From contig NZ_JAFMZM010000006.1 in the NCBI RefSeq assembly GCF_024436375.1, forward strand, positions 372,001 to 436,000: 64,000 nt of DNA, written 5' to 3'. The notes under the pieces were generated by a model. It saw only the letters and a program-made list of their open reading frames with translations. It was not told the DNA's origin and did not search any database. Positions 26,907 to 35,645 of this stretch are shown one piece after another. Origin of the DNA: Nocardioides astragali (lineage in GTDB: Bacteria > Actinomycetota > Actinomycetes > Propionibacteriales > Nocardioidaceae). The translations under genes and the position numbers were made by a program. The number at the start of each line of letters is the position of its first letter. Within the stretch, counting starts at the first letter, position 1.

Positions 26907-27929
26907 ATGGCCCGCCCGGCCCGGCAGGTGGACGTCCCGGCGCTGGTCGAGGGCGTCCTCGCGGGCCGGCGCGCGGACGTCTCGCGAGCGATCACGCTGG
27001 TCGAGTCGTCCCGCGCCGAGCACCGGGTCGCCGCGCGCGAGCTGCTGACGGAGCTGGCCGAGCGCGCCCGAGCGGCCTCGAGGCCGTTGGCGACGCGGGT
27101 CGGCATCTCGGGTGTCCCCGGCGTCGGCAAGTCCACGTTCATCGAGAGCCTCGGCACCCGGCTCACCGCGGCCGGGCACCGCGTCGGAGTGCTCGCCGTC
27201 GACCCGTCCTCGGTGCGCACCGGCGGCTCCGTGCTGGGCGACAAGACCCGGATGGCCGCGCTCGCGGTCGACCCGCGGGCCTTCATCCGGCCCTCGCCGT
27301 CGGCCGGCACGCTCGGCGGGGTCGCCCGGGCCACCACTCAGGCGATGCTCGTGCTCGAGGCGGCCGGCCACGACGTCGTGCTGGTCGAGACGGTGGGCGT
27401 CGGGCAGTCCGAGGTGACCGTCGCCGGGATGGTCGACACCTTCCTCTTCCTCACCCTCGCCCGCACCGGCGACCAGCTCCAGGGCATCAAGAAGGGCATC
27501 CTCGAGATCGCCGACGTGGTCGCGGTCAACAAGGCCGACTCGTCCGGCGGGGCGGAGCACGAGGGCGAGGCCCGCGTCGCCGCCCGGGAGCTCGCCGGGG
27601 CGCTGCGGCTGGTGCGCGGCCATGCGGAGTGGGCACCGCCGGTCGTGACCTGCTCGGGACTCACCGGGGTCGGCGTGGACGACGTCTGGCACCGCGTCGA
27701 GGCCCACCGTGAGCACCTCGGCGAGGACGGGCTGGCACGCAAGCGCGCCGAGCAGCAGCTCGAGTTCACCTGGGCACTGGTGCGCGACGAGCTCGCCCAG
27801 CGGCTGCGGTCCTCGGCCGGCGTGGCGGCCGTGCGCGACGACGTACGACGGGCGGTGCTGGCGGGCGAGCTGCCGGCACCACTGGCCGCGGATCGGTTGC
27901 TCGCCGCCTACGACGGCCAGCCGATCTAG
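26907..27929 (+). CDS. meaB: methylmalonyl-CoA mutase-associated GTPase MeaB
   Basis: G3E-family GTPase that protects and reloads the mutase cofactor; 340 residues. The P-loop GVPGVGKST is at about 70-78, the Walker B-like region DVVLVETVGVGQSE follows, and the guanine-specificity motif NKAD is near residue 207. SVLGDKTRM and RPSPSAGTLGGVA are typical of the MeaB/ArgK family. It was once annotated ArgK or LAO/AO transport kinase; the mutAB neighbourhood makes MeaB the right call. It ends with a TAG that forms part of a TAGACT hexamer upstream of the next gene. Confidence 0.95.
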   Translation: MARPARQVDVPALVEGVLAGRRADVSRAITLVESSRAEHRVAARELLTELAERARAASRPLATRVGISGVPGVGKSTFIESLGTRLTAAGHRVGVLAVDPSSVRTGGSVLGDKTRMAALAVDPRAFIRPSPSAGTLGGVARATTQAMLVLEAAGHDVVLVETVGVGQSEVTVAGMVDTFLFLTLARTGDQLQGIKKGILEIADVVAVNKADSSGGAEHEGEARVAARELAGALRLVRGHAEWAPPVVTCSGLTGVGVDDVWHRVEAHREHLGEDGLARKRAEQQLEFTWALVRDELAQRLRSSAGVAAVRDDVRRAVLAGELPAPLAADRLLAAYDGQPI

Positions 27930-27941
27930 ACTGGGCCGGTC

Positions 27942-29144
27942 ATGCCATCTGCCTCACGCTCCGTCACCCCCACCACCTCCGTCATCGAAGACGTCGTCGA
28001 CAAGTACGCCGACGACATCGTCGCGCTCCGCCGGGACCTCCACGCGCACCCCGAGCTGAGCTGGGCCGAGACCCGCACGTCCGACGCGGTCGTCACCGCG
28101 CTCGAGGCGGCGGGCTGGACGACCACGCGGCCCGACGGCGGGGGAGTGCTGGCCGAGATCGGGCACGAAGGGCCGCTCGTCGCGCTGCGGGCCGACCTCG
28201 ACGCCCTCCCGGTCGACGACCTGATCTCCGACCCGTGGCGGAGCACCGTCCCCGGTGTCGCCCACGCCTGCGGGCACGACGTCCACACCGCGGGGCTCGT
28301 CGGTGCCGGCCTCGCGCTGGCCGAGGTCGCCGCGCGCGGGCTGCTGCTCGGTCGCGTACGGCTGCTGTTCCAGCCCGCGGAGGAGGTCATGCCCGGCGGG
28401 GCGCTCCACCTGATCTCCGCAGGCGCGCTCGAGGAGGTCAGCCACGTCTTCGGCCTGCACTGCGACCCGAGCCTCGACGTCGGTCGGATCGGGCTGCGCG
28501 AGGGGCCGCTGACGGGTGCTGCCGACGCGCTCACCGTCCGGCTCATCGGCAAGGGCGGCCACACCTCACGCCCCCACCTGACCGAGGACCTCACCTTCGC
28601 GCTCGGCAAGGTGATCACCGAGCTGCCCGCGATCCTCAGCCGCCGACTCGACCCGCGCGCCGGCGTCAGTGTGGTGTGGGGGATGGTGCGCGCAGGTTCC
28701 GCCCACAACGTGATCCCGCACGGCGGGGTCGTCGCCGGCACCGTCCGGATGCTCGACGCGGTCGCGTGGGCCGACGCCGAGCACCTCATCCGCCAGCTGA
28801 TCACGTCGATCGTCGCCCCCTACAGCGTCACTGCCGAGGTCACCTACCAGCGCGGGGTGCCGCCGGTGGTCAACCACGCGGTCTCGACCAGGCTGCTCGG
28901 CATCGCCCTGGAGAACGTGCTCGGCCAGCAGGGGCACGTGACGACCACCCAGAGCCTCGGCGGCGAGGACTTCGGCTGGTACCTCGACTCCGTCCCGGGG
29001 GCGATGGCTCGGCTCGGCACGCGGACCCCCGGCGGGCCGACGTACGACCTCCACCAGGGCAACCTCCGCATCGACGAGGCCGCGACGTGCATCGCCTCCA
29101 GGGTGCTGGCCGAGGCAGCGGTGACGGCGCTCTCAGCCGGCTGA
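27942..29144 (+). CDS. M20 family amidohydrolase
   Basis: Zinc metallo-amidohydrolase of the M20/AmiA-HipO group, 400 residues, expected to remove acyl groups from N-acyl amino acids or similar amides in the cytoplasm. LRRDLHAHPELSWAETRTSDAV near the N-terminus, ALRADLDALPVDD and GVAHACGHDVHTAGLVGA (metal-binding Cys/His) and LLFQPAEEVMPGGA (catalytic Glu) are all intact, as is the late GGEDFGWY. TAGACT 9 nt before the ATG may be its -10 element, in the meaB stop region. It converges with the histidine kinase gene, overlapping it by 12 bp. Confidence 0.9.
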   Translation: MPSASRSVTPTTSVIEDVVDKYADDIVALRRDLHAHPELSWAETRTSDAVVTALEAAGWTTTRPDGGGVLAEIGHEGPLVALRADLDALPVDDLISDPWRSTVPGVAHACGHDVHTAGLVGAGLALAEVAARGLLLGRVRLLFQPAEEVMPGGALHLISAGALEEVSHVFGLHCDPSLDVGRIGLREGPLTGAADALTVRLIGKGGHTSRPHLTEDLTFALGKVITELPAILSRRLDPRAGVSVVWGMVRAGSAHNVIPHGGVVAGTVRMLDAVAWADAEHLIRQLITSIVAPYSVTAEVTYQRGVPPVVNHAVSTRLLGIALENVLGQQGHVTTTQSLGGEDFGWYLDSVPGAMARLGTRTPGGPTYDLHQGNLRIDEAATCIASRVLAEAAVTALSAG

Positions 29145-30338
29145 GGACGTCCTCGCTCGCACGTCGCTGTCATCCGCGACGTCTCCGAGTGGGAGGCCGA
29201 AGACGAAGGTGCTCCCCTCCCCGACCGTGGAGAGGACCCGGAGCTGCCCGCCCATCAGGTCGACCAGCTCGCGGCAGATCGCCAGCCCGAGTCCGACGCC
29301 ACGGTGCTCGATGGCCGGGCGGGGGTCCGCCTGGATGAACGGGTCGAACAGGGCCTGCGCGTGGTCCTCCGCGATCCCCACGCCGGTGTCGGCGACCGCG
29401 AACTCGACCCAGCTGCCCGTCCCCCACGCGTCGTCGTCCGGCGTGCGCGCGGCGGCCCTGGACCTGACGCGTACGTCGATCGAGCCCGACTCGGTGTAGG
29501 TGATCGCGTTCTGCACCAGGTTCGTCACGACCTGGGTGACCCTCCGAGGATCACCCACCGCGGTCGCCGGGACGGACTCGTCGACGACGAACGAGATGGT
29601 GAGGTTGCGGCTCTCGGCCAGCGGGACTGCCCACTCGGCGACCTCGTCGACGACGGAGCGCGGCTCGAACGGTCGCGGATGCAGCACGGTCTGGTGCGCC
29701 TCGAGCCCGGAGAACTCCAGGATGTCGTCCACGAGGCCCATCAGCCGCTGGCTGGAGCGATGCACCATGTCCGCGTAGTGCGCGGGCTCGGGCTCCAGCT
29801 CGGCATCCATCAGGAGATCGGTGGCGCCGACTAGCACGGCCAGGGGCGTACGGATCTCGTGGCTCACGGTGGCCAGGAACAGCGTCTTGGCAGCGTTGGC
29901 CTCCTCGAGCTGGCGCACCACCTGCTTGGCGGCGGTGACGTCCTCGGCGATCCCGTGCACGCCGACGACCTCGCCTCCGACGACGACCGGGATCGCGGTG
30001 CAGCGGATGTCGATGACCTCGCCGTCGTCGCGCAGCACGCGCGCCTCGACCAGCTGGGTCTCTCCGGTCATGGCGCCGTCGAAGGCCCCCTGGATGATGT
30101 GCAGGTCCTCGGGATGGATGACCTGGGAGAAGTGCGTCTCCCTCATCTGCTGCAGGCTCAGGCCCGTCATCTCGAGCGCTCGGGGATTGGCATCGGTGTA
30201 GTAGCCGCGCCGATCCACCGAGTAGGCCGCGTGGGGGTGGTAGGTGAAGAGGGAGGCGTAGCGCTGGCTGCTCTCGGCGATCGTCGCGTCACCGAGACCG
30301 GCGCTCGCCTGGGCAGGATCGAGATGTTCGGCGTTCAT
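29133..30338 (-). CDS. soluble PAS-domain sensor histidine kinase
   Basis: 401 residues with no membrane segment, so a cytoplasmic sensor. A PAS domain (about 25-140: SLFTYHPHAAYSVDRRGYY, HPEDLHIIQGAF, VVGVHGIAEDVTAAK) leads into a dimerisation helix with the phospho-acceptor His in ATVSHEIRTPLAVLV (about 155-169), then an ATPase domain with VTNLVQNAITYTESG (N box), VADTGVGIAEDH (G1) and HRGVGLGLAI (G2). ATG 30338 is chosen over upstream in-frame codons because GGAGGG lies 5 nt before it. No response regulator gene is adjacent, so it is an orphan kinase. The gene ends inside the M20 gene on the other strand. Confidence 0.9.
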   Translation of the reverse strand: MNAEHLDPAQASAGLGDATIAESSQRYASLFTYHPHAAYSVDRRGYYTDANPRALEMTGLSLQQMRETHFSQVIHPEDLHIIQGAFDGAMTGETQLVEARVLRDDGEVIDIRCTAIPVVVGGEVVGVHGIAEDVTAAKQVVRQLEEANAAKTLFLATVSHEIRTPLAVLVGATDLLMDAELEPEPAHYADMVHRSSQRLMGLVDDILEFSGLEAHQTVLHPRPFEPRSVVDEVAEWAVPLAESRNLTISFVVDESVPATAVGDPRRVTQVVTNLVQNAITYTESGSIDVRVRSRAAARTPDDDAWGTGSWVEFAVADTGVGIAEDHAQALFDPFIQADPRPAIEHRGVGLGLAICRELVDLMGGQLRVLSTVGEGSTFVFGLPLGDVADDSDVRARTSSAG

Positions 30339-30878
30339 CAGCACCCTCCGCGCGTTGATCGACTGAACGGCTGGGCGCCTCCCAAGGCCCGCCCAGTCGC
30401 CCCAGTACAACAGGTGCCGCTGCTCGAGTGGTGGCGGCGGCCCGCTCTGGGACGCGGCGCTGAGCCGCCATCGGCCGGCTCGCCGATGTGTGGTCAGCCC
30501 ATGTTCGCGTCGGAACGGGCGATCAGGGAACGGCGGATGGCCTCCTGGTAGCCCCCTCCGTGCAGATCGCCGAGGGCGCGATCCATGAGCCGACGACCCA
30601 CGCCACGACGCCACGCAGGCGGTCATCAGCGGTGCCGCTTCGAGCTCTCTCTTCCAACGGGCGACCTGTTCGTGGTTGAGCAAGCGGGGCGGCATGAGAT
30701 GTGCGAAGCCCTCGTTCCACGAATGCGACGTACCCAACGGGCGATTTCCACGACGATCTTCAGGGTGGCCACCCGGGCTGGGCGACCTAGGACATACGTT
30801 CGAAAATTGTTATCCAGGCTGTGGATCCACGCGTAATGACGGGGGTTCGGTGTCGGTGGCGTCTGCTGGAATGGAGGC
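30339..30878. other. 540-bp gene-poor stretch with possible gene remnant
   Basis: No convincing intact gene. On the minus strand, 30497-30737 gives protein-like but broken pieces: NHEQVARWKRELEAAP in one frame, RLRGVVAWVVGSW in another, and DRALGDLHGGGYQEAIRRSL ending near 30497 in a third. This looks like a degraded short gene rather than a working one. The right part near 30795-30825 is AT-richer (CGAAAATTGTTATCC) and probably holds the promoter of the DUF222-HNH gene. Confidence 0.35.
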
Positions 30879-32211
30879 ATGACGACGCAGTGGGTGGGGC
30901 CGGAAGTCGCGGCCTTCGAGGGCCCCCTCGAGCAGCCCGACGGGCCGTCGCTCGCCCTGCTCGCGCGCGTGCTGGGATCGTCGCAGACGGGGCTGGCTCT
31001 GGGTGTGCCACTGGCCGACGCGGAGCGGGTCAACCGCCTCTCGGCTCTCGAGGACATCAAGGCCGCCGCATCCGCTGCCCAGGCGCTCCTGGCGGCCGAG
31101 CTGGACGCCTCGCGTCGCATGACGGAGGCAGCGCGCGGCGTGCCTGCCTGCGAGCAGGGTCGTGGCGTCTCCCACGAGGTTGCCCTGGCGCGACGCGAGT
31201 CGCCGCACGCCGGCGGCAAGCTGCTCGGCCTCGGCAAGGCGCTGGTGCGTGAAATGCCGCACACGCTCGCCGCGCTGCGCTCCGGCGCGCTCAGCGAGTG
31301 GCGCGCCACCCTGCTGGTCAAGGAGACCGCATGCCTGACGCGCGAGGACCGCAGTGCCGTAGACCGCGAGCTCGCCGGGACGCCGGAGGCCGCTGCCGAG
31401 CTCGGCCGGATGGGCACTCGCGCCCTCGTCGCGGCCGCGCGTCGGGTCGCCTACCGGCTCGACCCGCAGGCCGTGGTCGACCGCTCCGCCCGTGCGGTTG
31501 ACGATCGCTACGTCTCGCTCCGTCCTGCGCCCGACTGCATGGCCCAGCTGACCACTCTCCTGCCCGTCGCCCAAGGGGTGGCGGCCTATGCCGCGCTCAA
31601 GGCCGAGGCCGACTCGGCTCGCAGTGCTGGCGACCAGCGCACACGCGGGCAGGTGATGGCAGACGTCCTCGTCGCCCGCGTCCACCGGTCAGGAGAGCGC
31701 CGAGGCCGTGCCCGTGTGCGTGAACCTCGTCCTGGATGCCGACGCTCTCCTCGGCTCCGGCGAGGGCGTCGCTGAGCTCTCCGCGCCCGGAGCGGGGTCC
31801 GTCGGGCCCATCCCGGCAGCGGTCGCGTCCCGCATCCTCCAAGCCGCTCCCGAGCAGGGCCGGTGGGTCCGCCGACTCTTCACCCGGCCGACCACCGAGC
31901 ATCTCGTGGCCGCAGAGTCGCGGCAGCGCCGCTTCCCTGCAGGTGTTGCCCAGCTCGTGGCTCTGGTCCATCCCACGTGCCGCACGCCTTGGTGCGACGC
32001 GCCGGTCGCCCAGATCGACCACGTGCGCGACCGCTCCAAGGGAGGACGCACCGCTCTCGCCAACGCGCAAGGTCTCTGCCAGGCCTGCAATCTCGCCAAG
32101 TCGCTCCCGGGCTGGCGCGCCTCACCCATCGGCGAGGGCAATGGGCCGCCGGTTGCGATCGTCACGACGACGCCGACTGGTCGTGTCTACTCCTCGGAGA
32201 GCGGGCCGTAG
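30879..32211 (+). pseudogene. DUF222 / HNH endonuclease, frameshifted
   Basis: A gene of the large actinobacterial DUF222-HNH family broken into two frames. The first frame (30879 to about 31682) carries the DUF222 part: AERVNRLSALEDIKAAASAAQ, then LSEWRATLLVKETACLTREDRSAVD. After GTC at 31680-31682 there is one extra C; skipping it restores TGQESAEAVPVCVNLVLDAD and the rest in the second frame up to 32211. The HNH core at the C-terminus is intact: CRTPWCDAPVAQIDHVRDRSKGG..LANAQGLCQACNLAK. With the extra base the first frame ends at 31775 without the nuclease. A sequencing error or programmed shift is possible, but the neighbourhood has several other broken genes. Confidence 0.8.
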
Positions 32212-32453
32212 GTGGGGCCGTCCGCCGCGAGTCGGCGCCTACAGCATCCGGAAGCGTTGAGCCCGGAACAGGCTGCCCCTGCTGGGGATCGAAGACTAGT
32301 CGGACGTTGCGGCGCGTCCGATCACTCCGCGATCAGCCCGTCTTCCGCCGCCTGTCGGCTTGGAGTTTTGCGTCAGCCTGTCAACCGAACCCTTGTCTCC
32401 GAAGGCACCGTGCCTTGACCGGAGATTCATGGCGGGCCGGCGTTGCGCGCGTC
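32212..32453. other. intergenic, nothing recognised
   Basis: About 240 bp without a gene I can support. It holds a short GC-rich hairpin (CCCC-TGCT-GGGG near 32276) but no T-run and no tRNA fold. Confidence 0.4.
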
Positions 32454-32459
32454 TAGTGT
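32454..32459 (+). promoter_or_regulatory. candidate -10 element, leaderless small gene
   Basis: TAGTGT ends 7 nt before ATG 32467 with no Shine-Dalgarno sequence between. Confidence 0.4.
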
Positions 32460-32466
32460 GCGAGAC

Positions 32467-32691
32467 ATGGAAGGGCTTGTGCTTCGTGTCCGACTCATCA
32501 GCGGTGACAGCCTGGATGTCACGTACGACGACCGCAACTCGGGAAGTGAAAGCGAAGTCATCGACCACGTCGTCATCACGCTTTCGCAGGATTCCGGCGT
32601 GCTTCGCTGTAGGCACGGCGATCGGCTCTTGGTGCTGTACGCAAGGGGTGTTGCGGCGGTGGAAGTCTCGCCCCGCGGCGCGGTCCTTTAG
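32467..32691 (+). CDS. small hypothetical protein, 74 aa
   Basis: 74 residues, family not recognised. It begins MEGLVLRVRLISGDSLDVTYDD and contains alternating hydrophobic stretches (DHVVITLSQDSGVLR, GDRLLVLYARGVAAVEVS) that read like a small all-beta domain. No signal peptide or helix long enough for a membrane segment. Base composition is a little less GC-rich than its neighbours, in keeping with the accessory segment. ATG 32467 is preceded by a -10-like TAGTGT at leaderless spacing; a GTG at 32443 is in frame but unsupported. The next recognisable sequence downstream is a decayed sigma factor gene. Confidence 0.5.
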   Translation: MEGLVLRVRLISGDSLDVTYDDRNSGSESEVIDHVVITLSQDSGVLRCRHGDRLLVLYARGVAAVEVSPRGAVL

Positions 32692-32788
32692 GGTCCGTGT
32701 CCTCCCAGCGAGGGGCGAACGTCACGGACGCGTCCCAGGGAAACTCACGGCACGCTGAGGGGCGCGGGACGAACCGGATCGCCGCACC

Positions 32789-32991
32789 AACGCGTACGTG
32801 GATTGGCCGCGGAAGGCGTACGTGCGCCGCATGCTGGCCAACACCCTGGTGTCGAGCCGTCGGCGGGCGCGCTGCCCGACCGGCAGCGAGCAGTGATCGT
32901 GCTGCGCTACCACGAGGATCTGAGCGAGGCGCAGATCGCCGACGCGCTCGGTTGTGCGGCTGCCACCGTGAAGTCGCAGTCGTCGTCGGCC
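32789..32991 (+). pseudogene. remnant of a SigE-like ECF sigma factor gene
   Basis: Two pieces of an extracytoplasmic-function sigma factor in different frames. The first (from 32789) reads NAYVDWPRKAYVRRMLANTLVSSRRRA, the end of region 2 in the SigE-like group. The second (about 32868-32991, shifted frame) reads ALPDRQRAVIVLRYHEDLSEAQIADALGCAAATVKSQ, the region 4 helix-turn-helix. The linker normally between them and the N-terminal half are missing, so this is a collapsed gene and not functional. Anti-sigma partners are not visible nearby. Confidence 0.75.
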
Positions 32992-33000
32992 GCTGGTGGT

Positions 33001-33558
33001 GGCATTAGGCACGTCGTCATAGGACTCAACTCATGCTCCGGGCGCCGGCCGACTATCCGGGGCAGGGGACTATCCGCCGTTCCAGCTTCTGTGATGTGGC
33101 TCGGGGCTCCTCCGAGAGAGTTGATCAAGGATCGGTTTCGGCGCTCGGCCTTGCGGATCCTCAATCGTCGTGCTTTGGTGATGACGTAGCCACACTGATG
33201 GCGCTACCCCGGACCCCGGTGGCGCGGCAAGTAAGCGCAGCTGATCCGGGTCCCCCGTCTCAGAAAGGCTGCCCGCCCGCGCCACTGGCTCGGTGGGCGC
33301 GTCGCTGTTCGACGACGGCCTCGTTCGCCGCAAGGTACATCGTTGGTCGCACCGCGACCTGGGATGCGTCACTCCGCCGCCTGAGCCCGCACCGATGACA
33401 GGGCGCGGATGCGGACCCCTCTGGTTGGACGCCGCTTTTACACGCGGACTAGCCCGGGTAGGCACTGGCCGGGTTGTCCGGCAGAGTGCCGAGGAGGTCG
33501 CTCGGTCAGGTACGGCGAACCGCGTCGCTCCAGTTGCCCCCCGGCTGTTGGAGGAATC
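33001..33558. other. 560-bp stretch without a recognisable gene
   Basis: No ORF here looks like a protein family on either strand. The right end carries GGAGG before the secreted-protein gene at 33559. A 27-28 bp sequence at 33353-33380 recurs at 37003-37028. The region may hold scrambled remnants of earlier genes. Confidence 0.4.
33353..33380 (+). repeat. left copy of a ~27-bp direct repeat
   Basis: CGCGACCTGGGATGCGTCAC plus CTCC-type continuation matches 37003-37028 with three substitutions and one inserted base, same orientation, 3.65 kb apart. Confidence 0.5.
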
Positions 33559-34062
33559 ATGCGCACGAAGATTCGACGACTGGCGATGTTCGGCATGCTG
33601 ATGGGCGGGCTGCTAGGGACAGGACTGATGGCCCCGGCGAGCGCGACCGGGACGACGCAGATCGATGGTGACGCGGGCTATGACTCGACCGTGTGCGACT
33701 CGCCGCCCGCAGGGTTCACGAGCTATCCGGGGCTGCGGCTGACCGGGTCGCTGGAGGGCTGCCTGTACACCGGGGTGGTGGACGCCAAGCAGACGCCGTC
33801 CGGAGGCTGGATCGAGACCGGTCATGAGATGTTCGTCGGGTCGCTGAACGGTGGTGCGCCGGGAACGTTCACGACCAACTACCGGTTCCAGGGCAAGTAC
33901 GAGGCGGACTTCACCGTCGAGATCCACGGACGCTGCCAGCACCCGATCGTGGCAGGCTCCGGGACGGGCGGCTTCGAGGGAGCGACCGGACGGCTCGACT
34001 TCAAGGACATCATCGGCGACACGGTGACCTACGTGTACCGCGGACACATCGACCTCGGCTGA
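33559..34062 (+). CDS. secreted protein of unknown function
   Basis: 167 residues, predicted secreted. The signal peptide MRTKIRRLAMFGMLMGGLLGTGLMAPASA ends at a good cleavage site after ASA (about residue 29). The mature part begins TGTTQIDGDAGYDSTVCDSPP and contains LTGSLEGCLYTG, ETGHEMFVGSLNGGAPGTF and GRCQHPIVAGSGTGGFEGATGRLDFKD; the last block is the type seen in DUF3224/allene-oxide-cyclase-like barrels, so a small beta-barrel is likely. Three cysteines may pair. GGAGG lies 4 nt before ATG 33559. Function unknown; it is one of the few intact genes in this accessory segment. Confidence 0.75.
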   Translation: MRTKIRRLAMFGMLMGGLLGTGLMAPASATGTTQIDGDAGYDSTVCDSPPAGFTSYPGLRLTGSLEGCLYTGVVDAKQTPSGGWIETGHEMFVGSLNGGAPGTFTTNYRFQGKYEADFTVEIHGRCQHPIVAGSGTGGFEGATGRLDFKDIIGDTVTYVYRGHIDLG

Positions 34063-34082
34063 CCCGTAGTCGGCCCCCCGTT

Positions 34083-34097
34083 CCGTCGCCACGACGG
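34083..34097. terminator. short hairpin after secreted-protein gene
   Basis: CCGTCG-CCA-CGACGG, 21 bp after the stop codon. Short stem and no T-run, so a weak call. Confidence 0.3.
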
Positions 34098-34216
34098 ACG
34101 GGCGTGGTCGTAGGCACACCGAACGTCCGGATTTGCCGGCGGTCTGTGCGTCAATCCGCCGTCGCGACCGAGGCGGTCTTGTCGCCGCCGTAGTGTTTGG
34201 CGACGTCGGCTCGCTG

Positions 34217-35488
34217 CTACTGCTCGAGTCTGCGCAGGGCGAGGCCCTGAGTGCCCGAGAGCTGGCCGGTCCTCCTTGCCCAGTCGGAGACGTCGGCGTC
34301 GCGCAGGCTCGCGAGCTGGTGGGGGTCGCGCTCTAGGTCGTAGAGCTCCCACTCCCCAGTGCCGTGGTGCTCGAGGTAGGCGTGAGATCCCTCCCGGAGC
34401 AGCGACCAGTCGAGGTTCGTGTTCTCGATGATCAGGCGGCGTCGCCAGGAGGACCAGTCGCCGGACCGGAGCGGCTCGAGCATGGATCGGCCATCGAGCT
34501 CGCGCCCGGTGTCCGGGTCAAGATCGGCGATCTCGAGCGTGGTGGGCATCAGGTCGACCTGCGAGACCAGCGCATCGACGGCGCGCGGCTCGACACCCGG
34601 CCCGCGCACGACGAACGGGATGCCCGCCGCCTCCTCGTATGGCTGTGACTTGGAGAGCAGCCGGTGCTCGCCCAGCAGGTAGCCGTTGTCGGAAACGAAG
34701 AAGATCCACGTCCTCTTGAGCTGGCCGGTCCGGCGCAGGACGTCCAACACCCTGCCGATCTGGTCGTCGACGTCCTGCAGCTCCTCCAGCTTGCCCTCGT
34801 AGATCTGCCGCATCCGGCGACGGTCCTGCGGCGGGAGGGCTCGCAGCCACGTGGGCTTGTCGCTCATGTCGGCTTCGTTGAACGCCGGTGGATCCCAGGG
34901 AACCCCGTCGAAGTCATCGGCGTGCTCGGCGCTCGGCGTGTAGGGACCGTGGGGCGCTGTCGGCGAATACACAGCGAACCACGGACCGTCGTCCTGGTGG
35001 CGGCGGATGAAGCGGCGCAGCCGCCGGGCGGCGACGCGGTCGAACTCCCGCTGCGAGGCGACTCTCCGAACCGTGCCGTCGACGTTCACCCTGGGGTTGT
35101 CGATCATGCCGTCGAGCAACGTCACCCAGCGATCCCAACCGGGGGCGACGTACGCCGGCTGCTCGGCGAGTCCGTTCATGTACTTCCCGAAGTAGCCGGT
35201 GTCGTAGCCGGCCTCCTTCATCCTGGTCGCCGCCGTGTCCCGGTCATGCCCCTGAGCCACGAAGGGCTGATGGGTCATGTTGGTGTCGCACCCGTGGTTG
35301 TGGGGGTAGCGACTCGTCAGGATCGAGGCGCGCGCCGGACCGCACAACGGCATCGCGCTGTATCCCCGCCGGAAGTGCACCCCCTTGCGCACCAGCCGTC
35401 TCCAGGTGCGGTCCATCGACCTCAGCGTCGACCGCATCTGATCGTCCGTGACGATCCACAGGACGTTGTCGGGCACGTGCCACACCAT
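34217..35488 (-). CDS. sulfatase, no signal peptide
   Basis: Type I sulfatase of 423 residues hydrolysing sulfate esters. The formylglycine motif C-x-P-x-R is present as MPLCGPARASILTSRYP (Cys49), metal ligands in IVTDDQ (Asp15-16) and FFVSDNGYLLGEH, and HQPF, GKYMNGL and HGPYTP blocks typical of the family. Most actinobacterial relatives are exported; here the frame begins almost directly at the catalytic fold and upstream codons give no hydrophobic leader, so the protein is either cytoplasmic or has lost its N-terminus. No formylglycine-generating enzyme gene is in the window. It lies among broken genes. Confidence 0.8.
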   Translation of the reverse strand: MVWHVPDNVLWIVTDDQMRSTLRSMDRTWRRLVRKGVHFRRGYSAMPLCGPARASILTSRYPHNHGCDTNMTHQPFVAQGHDRDTAATRMKEAGYDTGYFGKYMNGLAEQPAYVAPGWDRWVTLLDGMIDNPRVNVDGTVRRVASQREFDRVAARRLRRFIRRHQDDGPWFAVYSPTAPHGPYTPSAEHADDFDGVPWDPPAFNEADMSDKPTWLRALPPQDRRRMRQIYEGKLEELQDVDDQIGRVLDVLRRTGQLKRTWIFFVSDNGYLLGEHRLLSKSQPYEEAAGIPFVVRGPGVEPRAVDALVSQVDLMPTTLEIADLDPDTGRELDGRSMLEPLRSGDWSSWRRRLIIENTNLDWSLLREGSHAYLEHHGTGEWELYDLERDPHQLASLRDADVSDWARRTGQLSGTQGLALRRLEQ

Positions 35489-35645
35489 ACGCACGCCGAG
35501 ACCCGCCTTGCGCCACCATGTCGCCGCGCAGCCACCCAGTACCGGTGATGCCTTGCGGACAGGTCTTGTGGGACATGACCGGCGAGTCTCGCGCGGCGAA
35601 CTGGGCATGGCCCTGACACCTGATGGTCGGCGCTACCGTGCTTCC

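Noticed and set aside
32270..32310. TTCGATCCCC-like string suggesting a tRNA T-arm on the minus strand
   Set aside because: The flanking bases do not pair as a T-stem and no anticodon arm or acceptor stem can be drawn.
33001..33200. Possible transposase C-terminus on the minus strand (RIRKAERRNRSL-like)
   Set aside because: Short, basic, unsupported by motifs or inverted repeats; cannot be told from random high-GC sequence.
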